From assembly GCA_947496535.1 (NCBI GenBank), contig CANMDE010000011.1, positions 1-64,000 of the forward strand: 64,000 bases of DNA, written 5' to 3'. Shown in pieces: positions 29,644-39,394 of this stretch. The DNA comes from an uncultured Paracoccaceae bacterium (lineage in GTDB: Bacteria > Pseudomonadota > Alphaproteobacteria > Rhodobacterales > Rhodobacteraceae). Position 1 is the first letter of the stretch. Each line of letters starts with the position of its first letter. The notes beneath the pieces are model-generated. The model was not told the origin of the DNA, ran no database searches, and worked only from the letters and a program-made list of their open reading frames with translations. The translations under genes and the position numbers were made by a program.

Positions 29644-31140
29644 TCAGTTTTGGTAATCCGTTCGTCTGTTTTTCAAAGACGTCCATATGATGAATCCAAT
29701 GACCAATAGGATCACCACAAATAAGGTGCCCGAAACCGGGCGGTTAATAAGGTCGATGGCTGATTTGATTTGGCCAGATCCCGCCGTCAGCCGCTCTAAA
29801 ATGATCGAGCCAAGCACAAGTCCCAGCACGATCGGAACTAATGGCCAATCCAGACGGCGCAGCACATAGCCAATAAATCCGAAGATGACTGCGAACACAC
29901 AGTCGGTCAGGCTGTTGCGGATCGAATAGACCCCGACAAACGACAGGATCATGATGAACGCGCCCAAAAACCGGTTTGGGATATAGATCATCTTTGCGAT
30001 ATGCTTGGTCGATACCAGCAAGGTGAGTAGCACCAGTGCATTGATGATCAACAGTGCTGAAAACATGCTGAACAGAAAGTCTGGATTGTTTTCAAAAATA
30101 TCTGGTCCCGGTTTGATCCCTGCATCAAAAAACACCACCATCATCATTGCTGTCAGCGCCTCGCCCGGCACACCAAGCGCCAGTAAGGGTATCATCGCCG
30201 CAGCAGGCACCGCGTTGTTGGATGTTTCGGATGCAATCAGCCCTTCGGACGATCCGTGGCCAAAACGCGCAGGTTCTTTCGACAGGGCCCTTGCGGTGGA
30301 ATAGCTAAAGAATTGCGCAACAAACTCGCCGACGCCGGGGATGATCCCCATCAACGTGCCGTAGCAGGCTGAACAAACGGCGACGATCTTGTTGCCCGCG
30401 AGCTCTCTAAACCCGCTCATGAGGCCCCCGCTTATGCGGGCCTCAGGCGGATCATCATCCTTGCCCACCATCAGGTTGAGCGCCTGACTAAGGGCAAAGA
30501 TACCCACGATAACAACGATCAGATTGAAGCCAGAATATAGATAATCGATGCCAAACGTATACCGATCAATGCCGCGACTAGATTGCCGCCCAACCATTGC
30601 TATCAAGAACCCAAAGCCGAACAGCATTGCCGCAATACCCATGGTCTGACGATGTGCCGCAATCAACAACACGGCCCCCAAAATGGCCGCCATCATAATA
30701 TCGCGCTGTCCAAACAAAGCGCCAAGGTCGCGCAGGTAAGGGCCAAACACAAACAGGGCGATCAGCGCCATCAGGATCGAAAAGCATCCCCCAAGGAAAG
30801 AGGCAGAGTAGGCAAGTGACAACGCACGTGACGCCTCGCCCCGTCGGGTCATGGCATATCCGTCATAGGTGGTCAGCGCGTTGACAGGTGTACCGGGCGT
30901 ATTGATTAGAATAGCTGGGATCGCGCCGCCATACATTGACGATCCATAAACCCCAAGCAGCAAAACCAGACTGACCAGATCATCTAGAAACACAGTTGCA
31001 GGCAGCAAGATTGCAATCGCGATTGCTGGCCCGATACCGGGAACTGCCCCGATGATCACACCACCAACTGACCCGATGACAATCGCCATCATCACGGATG
31101 GAACCATCAGGCTTTGAATTCCAAGGAGAAACGCATCCAT
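29644..31140 (-). CDS. Tripartite tricarboxylate transporter large permease (TctA-like)
   Basis: GAVPGIGPAIAIAILLP, YGSSMYGGAIPAILINTPGTP. Confidence 0.93.
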   Translation of the reverse strand: MDAFLLGIQSLMVPSVMMAIVIGSVGGVIIGAVPGIGPAIAIAILLPATVFLDDLVSLVLLLGVYGSSMYGGAIPAILINTPGTPVNALTTYDGYAMTRRGEASRALSLAYSASFLGGCFSILMALIALFVFGPYLRDLGALFGQRDIMMAAILGAVLLIAAHRQTMGIAAMLFGFGFLIAMVGRQSSRGIDRYTFGIDYLYSGFNLIVVIVGIFALSQALNLMVGKDDDPPEARISGGLMSGFRELAGNKIVAVCSACYGTLMGIIPGVGEFVAQFFSYSTARALSKEPARFGHGSSEGLIASETSNNAVPAAAMIPLLALGVPGEALTAMMMVVFFDAGIKPGPDIFENNPDFLFSMFSALLIINALVLLTLLVSTKHIAKMIYIPNRFLGAFIMILSFVGVYSIRNSLTDCVFAVIFGFIGYVLRRLDWPLVPIVLGLVLGSIILERLTAGSGQIKSAIDLINRPVSGTLFVVILLVIGFIIWTSLKNRRTDYQN

Positions 31141-31152
31141 CGCTGCGACCCC

Positions 31153-31899
31153 TCAGAAATACGTCAGCATGAAACCGCGAAGCGCGGTTGGCAGCTGATC
31201 GTAAAGCCAGATCGACACCGGTGTTTTGATTTGAAGAAGTGTGCGAAACACAATCACAATCGCAAAACTGGTCAAAAGGCTGCGCATGAACCAAGTCCGG
31301 CCACGATACCCTAAGCGCCACGGCAGAAATGTTCCCATCAACATTGTCGACACCAGATATCCCAGCACGGGGACCAATAGCGTGTAGACGATGAAATATG
31401 TCACGAATTCGAGTGCTGCCACGTATTTGGTCAATTCGAAATAGGCGCTGGTCGGCAGCAAAAACCGTTGGCGCCAGCGATGCTCTTTGAACGATGATCG
31501 CAGGTTCCAAAGTGCTGCTGGCACCAGAACGAGCAGGCAGAGCATTGGTGCAACCCAAGACTGTTTCAAAATACGCCCCAGCCGCGTGACCCGTCCTTCG
31601 ATGTCGGCCAAACCAAACTGATAGGCAAGATAGCTGCCGAGTTCATCGGGCAGGTCGCGGTCGCTCCATCCTGTCTGCGTCCAAAAGAAGACAAAGAAAA
31701 AAACAGCAATGACAGCAGCGGCCACAGACACCTGCAGATCGCCACGCCCGCGTGAGAACTTGAACAAGTCCTCAACCTTGACCTTTTTGTCAGGGGGGCA
31801 TTCGCTTTTGAAACTGCCGTCGGCTGCATATGGCAACGCTTCCTCGAACAGTAGCAAATCAGGTGTGGACTGGTCCGGCGTGTTCAAAGCTTGATCCAC
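31153..31899 (-). CDS. Tripartite tricarboxylate transporter small permease (TctB-like), extended N-terminus
   Basis: Hydrophobic segments, position directly upstream of TctA. Confidence 0.75.
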   Translation of the reverse strand: MDQALNTPDQSTPDLLLFEEALPYAADGSFKSECPPDKKVKVEDLFKFSRGRGDLQVSVAAAVIAVFFFVFFWTQTGWSDRDLPDELGSYLAYQFGLADIEGRVTRLGRILKQSWVAPMLCLLVLVPAALWNLRSSFKEHRWRQRFLLPTSAYFELTKYVAALEFVTYFIVYTLLVPVLGYLVSTMLMGTFLPWRLGYRGRTWFMRSLLTSFAIVIVFRTLLQIKTPVSIWLYDQLPTALRGFMLTYF

Positions 31900-33356
31900 G
31901 CCGTCTTTTTGTTAATAAATTTTTCAATTGCATGCAGCGATTTATCGTGGCCATTGCCAGACTGCTTGAACCCACCTAGCGGCACAGTATTGTCCGCGCC
32001 GCCATAAGTATTCACATGCACCACACCTGCACGCAGTGCAGCAATCATGCGGTGCGCCCGGCCCAGATCAGCGGTCCAAAGACCGGCGGCCAGGCCCATG
32101 TCGCTATCATTGGCCTTGGCGACCGCGTCCGTTTCATCTGTAAATCGTGTCACGGTCAAAACAGGGCCGAAAACTTCATTGCGCACCAACGGATCATCAG
32201 CACCCATATCTGTGACGATCGTCGGCTGCATGTAACTGCCGCCAGTGTCCTGCAAAATGCGTTCGCCGCCCGTCGCAATCGAAGACACACCGTCAAGGGC
32301 GCTGAGGACTTGGTCAAGATGCCCACCCGAACTGACCGCCCCGATTTGGGTCGTCAGATCCAGCGGATCACCCACGCGCATATCTTCAGTCAGCGCGACG
32401 ATTTTGTCGACGAAAGCATTATGTATGTTGTCCTGCACTAAAAGCCGCGATCCGGCGATACAGACCTGCCCCGAATTGCGGAAAATGCCACCGACGACGG
32501 CCTGTGCGGCCTGATCCAAGTCTTTGGCGTCATCAAAAACGATGTGTGGCGACTTCCCACCCAACTCCAAGAACACGCGTTTGAGGTTAGACTGCGCAGC
32601 ATACTCCATCAGCTTGCGGCCAACATTACCAGACCCTGTAAAGACCAGCGCATCCACATCCATCGACAGCGCGAGCGCACGCCCCGCGACCGGTCCTGCA
32701 CCGGTAATGACATTGAGCACACCATCCGGGACGCCAGCTTCATGGGCCAATGCGACCAAACGCAAGACTGACAGTGAGGCCACCTCGGACGGTTTCAACA
32801 CCACACTGTTACCCATGGCCAAAGCAGGCGCAATTTTCCAAGCGGTGATCATCAGCGGGAAGTTCCACGGCACAATTGCGGCCACGACGCCCACGGGTTC
32901 CTTATGGATCAGGGCAAGTGTTGATGGGTCCGTGGGGGCAATTTCGCCATAAATCTTATCTATGGCTTCGGCGTAATACCGAATGGTTCCAGCGGCCGAC
33001 ATCGGTTCAGCCTTAAGTGCCATCCCGATTTCTGTACCGTTATCGCGAACGCCTAAAACCGCAAGCTCCATTGCGTTTTGTTCAATCAGATCAGCCCAAT
33101 CGGACAGTATCCTTTTACGGGCAGCGGGCGCCATGCGCGCCCAGATGCCATTGTCAAAACTGGTACGTGCTGCGGTAACGGCAGCAACGACGTCATCTTC
33201 TGCAGCGTTCGGAAGGTCCGCAATCTTGAGTCCATCAATTGGAGAGATGACATCCAAGGTTTGTCCTGTTGACGCCCCAAGAGATGCACCACCGATCATC
33301 ATTTTCGGGGGCGTAACGGGCATCGCCCGCAATTCATCCAATTTCTCTTGGCGCAC
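31884..33356 (-). CDS. Aldehyde dehydrogenase, PuuC-like
   Basis: LELGGKSPHIVFDD, NSGQVCIAGSR; C-terminal GGFKQSGNGHDKSLHAIEKFINKKTAWIKL resembles PuuC. Confidence 0.88.
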   Translation of the reverse strand: MRQEKLDELRAMPVTPPKMMIGGASLGASTGQTLDVISPIDGLKIADLPNAAEDDVVAAVTAARTSFDNGIWARMAPAARKRILSDWADLIEQNAMELAVLGVRDNGTEIGMALKAEPMSAAGTIRYYAEAIDKIYGEIAPTDPSTLALIHKEPVGVVAAIVPWNFPLMITAWKIAPALAMGNSVVLKPSEVASLSVLRLVALAHEAGVPDGVLNVITGAGPVAGRALALSMDVDALVFTGSGNVGRKLMEYAAQSNLKRVFLELGGKSPHIVFDDAKDLDQAAQAVVGGIFRNSGQVCIAGSRLLVQDNIHNAFVDKIVALTEDMRVGDPLDLTTQIGAVSSGGHLDQVLSALDGVSSIATGGERILQDTGGSYMQPTIVTDMGADDPLVRNEVFGPVLTVTRFTDETDAVAKANDSDMGLAAGLWTADLGRAHRMIAALRAGVVHVNTYGGADNTVPLGGFKQSGNGHDKSLHAIEKFINKKTAWIKL

Positions 33357-33378
33357 AAATTTCCTCCCAAGAAAAGGT

Positions 33379-33409
33379 TCAAATAATGAACCGGTATTTC
33401 ATCATTTGA
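33379..33409. promoter_or_regulatory. Inverted repeat TCAAATAATGA-N9-TCATCATTTGA, candidate IclR operator
   Basis: 10 of 11 bp arm complementarity in the ALDH/IclR divergent promoter. Confidence 0.6.
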
Positions 33410-33465
33410 TATTGACGAGCGTTTTTTTGCCTGTCAAGCATTAAGCAAGCGGAGGAATTCATCGC

Positions 33466-34257
33466 ATGTCGACCATCGAAAAAGCGTTAGGACTTTTAGA
33501 GCATTTTTCGGCCAGTCGCCCGGAAATTGGGCTGACTGAGTTCAAAACGCTGACCGGTGTCGACAAGGGAACCTTGCACAGGCACCTTACGGCCTTGCGC
33601 AACTGTGGCTATCTTGAACAAAACCACGCAACCCGCGCCTACCGGCTCGGACCAGCTGTTATTCGCCTCTCTGCGGTGCGTGAAAAAACGGTGCCACTCG
33701 TAAAAACAGTTGAGTCCTACATCAATCAGATTGCCGATCAGGTCCACGAGCTTACACATGCTGCATTGCCGGAAAAAAAAGGCATGTCTGCGATTTATGC
33801 CAAAGATGGCGGTTCACACGGCACGCGCGTGAGTTTTGACGAAGCCGAAATTCTGCCCTTTCATGCGACGTCATCTGGCATCGCGATGCTGGCATTCAGC
33901 GGGGATGCCTTTGTGAAAAGCGTGCTTTCGAAACGTCTTGGACGCTATACTGATGCGACATCGACAGACATTGATGAAATTACAGCACTGATCGAGAATG
34001 CACGCACTTTAGGTGTCGCGTCTGCCAACCAGACATACGAAGCCGAAGTCATTTCATTCGCGGTGCCCTTCTTTGGACATAGCGGCGAAGCCATGGGAAC
34101 AATCGCCATCGCTACACCCGCATCGCGTATGGATTCGGAACTCGAAAAAACCTGTATCGACCATTTGATTGCAGCCAGCCAAAATCTGAGCCGCGATCTG
34201 AGCGGAAAAATCCCCCCACATCTTGCCGACACTTGGGCGAAACGATTGGAGAGCTAA
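33466..34257 (+). CDS. IclR-family transcriptional regulator
   Basis: KALGLLEHFSASRPEIGLTEFKTLTGVDKGTLHRHLTALRNCGYLEQ winged HTH. Confidence 0.9.
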   Translation: MSTIEKALGLLEHFSASRPEIGLTEFKTLTGVDKGTLHRHLTALRNCGYLEQNHATRAYRLGPAVIRLSAVREKTVPLVKTVESYINQIADQVHELTHAALPEKKGMSAIYAKDGGSHGTRVSFDEAEILPFHATSSGIAMLAFSGDAFVKSVLSKRLGRYTDATSTDIDEITALIENARTLGVASANQTYEAEVISFAVPFFGHSGEAMGTIAIATPASRMDSELEKTCIDHLIAASQNLSRDLSGKIPPHLADTWAKRLES

Positions 34258-34260
34258 TTC

Positions 34261-35619
34261 ATGAAAGATTCGAACTTTCTAAAAGCCCACAATGCCGAAT
34301 ATCTTTGGCACCCCATGGCACATCCGGCAGAGATGAAAGCCAAACCACCGGCAATCATCACAGGAGGCGCCGGCTGCGTGATCCGCGATGTGGATGGTGC
34401 CGAACTGATCGACGCGGTGGGCGGGCTTTGGAACGTGAACCTTGGATATTCCTGCGATGTTGTAAAACAGGCCATCGCGGATCAATTGCAAGAACTACCC
34501 TATTATTCAACGTTCCGTGGCACCACGAATGACAAAGTCATTGAACTGAGCGAAGTGTTGCAGGATTTCTTTGCGCCAGAGGGCATGGTACGGTCGTTTT
34601 TCACCTCTGGCGGGTCGGACAGTATTGAAATCGCGCTGCGTCTGGCGCGACAATACCACAAAATTCGCGGCGACAAGGGGCGTATCAAATACCTCAGTCT
34701 GAAAAAGGGCTATCATGGCACGCATACGGGCGGTGCATCGATCAACGGCAATGCAAATTTCCGCACCCAGTACGAACCATTGATGCCGGGCTGCTATCAT
34801 ATTCCGGCCCCTTACACCTATCGCAACCCGTTCAATGAAACCGATCCAGAAAAGCTGGCAGCGCAGTGTGTTGCAGCGCTAGAAGACGAGATCGCGTTTC
34901 AAGGTGCGGACACAATCGCGGCCTTCATCATGGAGCCGATTTTAGGTGCGGGTGGCGTAATCCCACCCCATAAAACATTCATGCCTGCAGTTCGCGCGAT
35001 GTGCGACAAACACGGCATTTTGCTGATCGCGGATGAGGTAATCACAGCCTACGGGCGCACGGGCGCATGGTCGGGATCACGCCTTTGGGGTGTTAAGCCT
35101 GACATGATGTGCACCGCCAAGGCGATCACCAATGGCTATTTCCCCTTTGGTGCGGTGATGCTGAATGAGATGGTCGCAGAGGTCTTTGAAAATGACACCT
35201 CCGGTGCAGGGTCGATCGGCTCGGGCTACACCTATTCGGGCCATCCTGTGGGTGCCGCCGCCGCGCTCGCCTGTATCCACGAAACGAAACGACTGGCTGT
35301 CAATGAAAACGCGGCGGCGCGTGGTACGCAGCTGTTCGACGGGCTGAAAGCATTGGCCGAAAAGCATGACATCATCGGCGATGTACGCGGCGGGCACGGC
35401 CTGATGACCGCGATTGAACTGACGTCGGACCGCACCACCAAGGCCGCACCGGACAAAGCGATTGCAGGTGCCATTTACAAAGACACCTACGCCAATGGCG
35501 TGATGGTCCGCGTATCTGGCCCAAATATCATCTTGTCACCACCACTGATCATCACCGAGGGCGAAACTGTTAAAATCATCGCAGCGCTCGACGGGGCCAT
35601 GACAAACAACCCGCTGTAG
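34261..35619 (+). CDS. Class III PLP aminotransferase (omega-amino acid:pyruvate type)
   Basis: FFTSGGSDSIEIALRLARQY, LIADEVITAYGRTG, AKAITNGYFPFGAVML. Confidence 0.9.
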   Translation: MKDSNFLKAHNAEYLWHPMAHPAEMKAKPPAIITGGAGCVIRDVDGAELIDAVGGLWNVNLGYSCDVVKQAIADQLQELPYYSTFRGTTNDKVIELSEVLQDFFAPEGMVRSFFTSGGSDSIEIALRLARQYHKIRGDKGRIKYLSLKKGYHGTHTGGASINGNANFRTQYEPLMPGCYHIPAPYTYRNPFNETDPEKLAAQCVAALEDEIAFQGADTIAAFIMEPILGAGGVIPPHKTFMPAVRAMCDKHGILLIADEVITAYGRTGAWSGSRLWGVKPDMMCTAKAITNGYFPFGAVMLNEMVAEVFENDTSGAGSIGSGYTYSGHPVGAAAALACIHETKRLAVNENAAARGTQLFDGLKALAEKHDIIGDVRGGHGLMTAIELTSDRTTKAAPDKAIAGAIYKDTYANGVMVRVSGPNIILSPPLIITEGETVKIIAALDGAMTNNPL

Positions 35620-35621
35620 TC

Positions 35622-36476
35622 ATGGATGACGCGATCATCCTTTTGGGTACCAAGGGCGGGCCATCCTTGCGCAAGGGCAGTCCGTCACCCAGCGCGTCGG
35701 TGTTGCAAATGAACGGGCAAACAATCCTAATTGACTGCGGTATTGGGGCCGCACGCGCGCTCGTCGAGGCGGACGTGCCTCTGGTGGCTCTGGACGCGAT
35801 TTTCATCACGCATCTGCATTCCGATCACCTGCTTGACCTCGGTCCACTTGTCTACACTGCATGGACAACGGACCTTGTTGATCCACTGCACGTCTACGGC
35901 CCGCCAGGATTGCAGAACTACTGGACGCATTTTCTTGCAGCCATGGTGTTCGATCATGGCGTGCGCACGGTGGGCGACAAACGCCAACCTTTGGACCAAA
36001 TCGTCCAGATCCATGAATATAGTGAAGGACCCATAGCCACCTTTGGCGAGCTAACCATTACCGCGCTACGCGTTGATCACCCACCTGTCACCGATTGCTT
36101 TGCGCTACGGTTTTCGGTGCCCGCGCACACGGTCGTCTTTTCGGCAGACACATGTTATTTTCCACCTCTTGGCGACTTTGCCAAAGGTGCAGACGTGTTG
36201 GTACACGAGGCGATGTTAAGCAAAGGTATTGATGCCTTAGTCGCCCGCTTGAAACGCGCACCGGGCCTGCGCAATCATTTATTGGCAAGTCACACCATGG
36301 CCGAAGACGTGGGCCACATCGCAGCACAGGCTGGCGTTGGACAGCTTATCCTAAACCATTTGGTGCCTGCCGATGACCCGGCATTTACAGATGACGATTG
36401 GAAAGACGCCATTGCGCAAAACTGGGCCGGTTCCGTCACGGTTGGCAAAGACGGCCTGCGCATTCCTTTGACATAG
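35622..36476 (+). CDS. MBL-fold metallo-hydrolase (RNase Z/AtsA-like)
   Basis: FITHLHSDHLLDLGPL (HxHxDH), FSADTCY. Confidence 0.87.
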   Translation: MDDAIILLGTKGGPSLRKGSPSPSASVLQMNGQTILIDCGIGAARALVEADVPLVALDAIFITHLHSDHLLDLGPLVYTAWTTDLVDPLHVYGPPGLQNYWTHFLAAMVFDHGVRTVGDKRQPLDQIVQIHEYSEGPIATFGELTITALRVDHPPVTDCFALRFSVPAHTVVFSADTCYFPPLGDFAKGADVLVHEAMLSKGIDALVARLKRAPGLRNHLLASHTMAEDVGHIAAQAGVGQLILNHLVPADDPAFTDDDWKDAIAQNWAGSVTVGKDGLRIPLT

Positions 36477-36486
36477 AGCATTTCAC

Positions 36487-37719
36487 ATGACCAAGACGAT
36501 CCTGATTATCGGCACATATGATACCAAAGACGCCGAATTGCGTTTTCTCGAAAGCGTCATTTTAGATCAAGGCGGCAACGTCCACACGATGGACGTGAGC
36601 GTGTTGAAGGACCCGGTGCAACCAACAGATTTATCCAAACACGATGTTGCCTCTGCCGGTGACAGCACGATCGCAGAGGCCATCGCGCTGGACGATGAAA
36701 ATGCCGCAATGCAGATCATGGCGCTTGGGGCCAGCCGCCTAACAACGCGACTTTATGCGGATGGAAAAATCGACGGCGTGATCATTTTAGGCGGCTCCAT
36801 GGGGACAGATCTGGCGCTGGATGTCTGCCTCTCGTTGCCGCTGGGTGTGCCAAAATACATTGTCTCAACCATTGCGTTCTCGCCCCTATTGCCGACCGAA
36901 CGGATACCGGCAGATGTGCAAATGATCCTATGGGCAGGTGGGCTTTATGGGCTGAACAGTATTTGCAAAGCCTCGCTGAGCCAAGCCGCGGGTGCGGTGC
37001 TCGGGGCCGCCAAGGCCACACAGATGCCAGACCCAAACAAGCCAATGGTGGGCATGACATCCTTTGGTAAAACCGTGCTGCAATACATGGTCACGCTCAA
37101 GCCCGCACTCGAAGAACGCGGCTATGAAGTCGCGGTTTTCCACCCCACCGGTATGGGCGGACGTGCGTTCGAAGACCTCGCCGCACAAGGCCGATTTGCG
37201 TGTGTGATGGACCTGGCCACGCAGGAGGTCGGCAATCATCTGTTCGGTTCGCCCGTTTCTGCGGGGCCTGTGCGTCTAACGAATGCTGCCAAGAATGGCA
37301 CGCCGCAAATCGTGGCCCCCGGATGCCATGACCTCGTGGATGTTCCTGGCTGGCAGCCCCTTGATCCGCGATGGGCAGATCACGAAACCCATGCCCACAA
37401 TCGGCTGCTGACTTCGATTGTGCTTTCCAACGACGAACGCCGCGAGGTTGCCCGGGCCCACGCAGAGCGCCTCAAACAAGCAACCGAAAAATCCGCCTTT
37501 GTCATGCCATTGCGGGGTTGCCACGAATGGGACCGAAGCGGTGCGCCACTACATAATCCGCAGGGGGTACAGGCCTTTGCCGATACCTTGAAACAGGAAA
37601 TGCCGTCAACGACCGCGTTGATTGAGTTGGAATGCCACATCAACGACGATGTCTTTTCGGCCAAAGTGCTGGAAATATTCGATACATGGTTTGGAACGAA
37701 GGGGTTTAGGGCAACATAG
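36487..37719 (+). CDS. Tm-1-like ATP-binding domain protein (UPF0261)
   Basis: ILIIGTYDTKDAELRFL, GGSMGTDLALDVC, PTGMGGRAFEDL. Confidence 0.87.
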   Translation: MTKTILIIGTYDTKDAELRFLESVILDQGGNVHTMDVSVLKDPVQPTDLSKHDVASAGDSTIAEAIALDDENAAMQIMALGASRLTTRLYADGKIDGVIILGGSMGTDLALDVCLSLPLGVPKYIVSTIAFSPLLPTERIPADVQMILWAGGLYGLNSICKASLSQAAGAVLGAAKATQMPDPNKPMVGMTSFGKTVLQYMVTLKPALEERGYEVAVFHPTGMGGRAFEDLAAQGRFACVMDLATQEVGNHLFGSPVSAGPVRLTNAAKNGTPQIVAPGCHDLVDVPGWQPLDPRWADHETHAHNRLLTSIVLSNDERREVARAHAERLKQATEKSAFVMPLRGCHEWDRSGAPLHNPQGVQAFADTLKQEMPSTTALIELECHINDDVFSAKVLEIFDTWFGTKGFRAT

Positions 37720-38036
37720 TCTCAAGCCAAAATGAATGAGCCACATATGCGCGCTTACAGGACAGGCTGTCTGACACGAAGTCGAGCGACCACCGCTGGT
37801 TCTCCTTATTGGAGAACAGGCTAACTCAAAACACCGGACGTTTCAGGCGAGCAGGTCACCTAAGCGCACGCGTTAGAAATTTTTGCTGACAGCAGCCATT
37901 AAGACAACGGAACCGAAAGTCCCGTCTAAGGACCATCACCGACGTCGCTCGAAAGGCCGGTCCGGGATCAGAACTGCTACCGCGACGCAACCCAGCTATC
38001 TCATAGCCAAACGGCAGTTTGTTTTATCATGACAAC

Positions 38037-38273
38037 TCAGGAAATCTTAAGCAGCGCACCAATCTCAGCCGGACTTAATACGCGCCCGCTTGAAACGACT
38101 TTATCGTCGATCGCAAGACCAGGTGTGGACATGATCCCGTAGCGGGCAATGTCCACAACATCTGTCACTTTTTCAATGTCAGCAACTATAGCAGCGGTCT
38201 GCAATGCTGCCTTGGTATTGGTCTCCAAGGCTAAGCATTTTTTGCATCCTGACCCCAGTATTTTTACGATCAT
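38037..38273 (-). CDS. Small thioredoxin-like redox-active disulfide protein
   Basis: MIVKILGSGCKKCLALE CxxC, STPGLAIDDKVV. Confidence 0.88.
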   Translation of the reverse strand: MIVKILGSGCKKCLALETNTKAALQTAAIVADIEKVTDVVDIARYGIMSTPGLAIDDKVVSSGRVLSPAEIGALLKIS

Positions 38274-38287
38274 ATCGTAGCTCCTTT

Positions 38288-39298
38288 TCAGACAAAAAGA
38301 TGGGCGGTGGCGTTAAAGATATACCCGATCAGTATGATGCCGACTGTGACAATACCGATGAAAACCACCAGCAAAGGGAGTTTCACAACCCGCTTGAGCA
38401 TGATCATCGATGGCAAGGACAATGCGGTCACAGCCATCATGAAAGTTAATGCTGTCCCCAGCCCAACCCCCTTTTGAACCAAGGCTTCTGCGATGGGCAG
38501 CGTGCCGAAGATGTCGGCATACATAGGAACGCCTGCAATCGTTGCAACCAAGACTGACCACCACTTATCCTGACCTAACAGGGCCGAAATGAATGTCTCG
38601 GGGATCCAGTTGTGGATCGTCGCGCCTATCCCGACGCCGATCAAGACATAGATCCAGACGCGATGCACAATTTCGACAACTTGATCTGCGGCGTAGGTCA
38701 GTCGTTCGCGTCTGCTGATTGCTCCGTCGTTATCATGGTCGCTCACGGGGCTTTGATAGACAAAGGCTTCAACCTGATCTTCCAGCTTGAGATAACCGAT
38801 CAGGGTCCCACCAAGGATGGCCAGTACCAAACCGATGGCCACATACGCCAATGCGATGCTCCAGTTGAAAATACTGGCGAGCAATATCACCGACGCCAGA
38901 TCGACCAGAGGGGAGGAGATCAGAAACGAAAACGTCACGGCCAGTGGCAACCCCGCGCTGGTAAAGCCGATAAACAGCGGGATGGAGGAGCACGAGCAAA
39001 AAGGCGTGATGGTACCAAGCAGAGCTGCAAAGACATTGGCCCCCAGGCCTTGCCGTTGCCCAAGGATGCGACGAGTGCGTTCGGGCGGAAAGTAGCTTTG
39101 CACATAGGAAATGCCAAAGATCAGTACGGAGAGCAGAATAAATATCTTGATGACGTCATAGATGAAAAAATGGACACTTCCGCCAATCTGGCTTGCCGGG
39201 TCCAGACCGAAGCCGTCGCGGACCAATACCGTGACCAAGTCAGACAACCACTGCATGCGCAGTAGCTGGTCATTCAGCCAAATAAAGAAATCACCCAC
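38288..39298 (-). CDS. UPF0718/ArsP-like permease
   Basis: ALLGTITPFCSCSSIPLFIGFTSAGLPLAVTFSFLISSPLVD. Confidence 0.88.
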   Translation of the reverse strand: MGDFFIWLNDQLLRMQWLSDLVTVLVRDGFGLDPASQIGGSVHFFIYDVIKIFILLSVLIFGISYVQSYFPPERTRRILGQRQGLGANVFAALLGTITPFCSCSSIPLFIGFTSAGLPLAVTFSFLISSPLVDLASVILLASIFNWSIALAYVAIGLVLAILGGTLIGYLKLEDQVEAFVYQSPVSDHDNDGAISRRERLTYAADQVVEIVHRVWIYVLIGVGIGATIHNWIPETFISALLGQDKWWSVLVATIAGVPMYADIFGTLPIAEALVQKGVGLGTALTFMMAVTALSLPSMIMLKRVVKLPLLVVFIGIVTVGIILIGYIFNATAHLFV

Positions 39299-39394
39299 AG
39301 GAAAGCTCCATCGTGGGACACTCGGAAGCCCCCATCATTTCCATGCGAAGCTATTATGTCCTAAACGTCGTGGTTTGATCTCGCTCAAAATCAT

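Noticed and set aside
37799-37817. Perfect hairpin GTTCTCC-TTATT-GGAGAAC in the 37.7-38.0 kb gap
   Set aside because: 7-bp stem without T-tract; could be chance or a weak terminator, not supportable alone.
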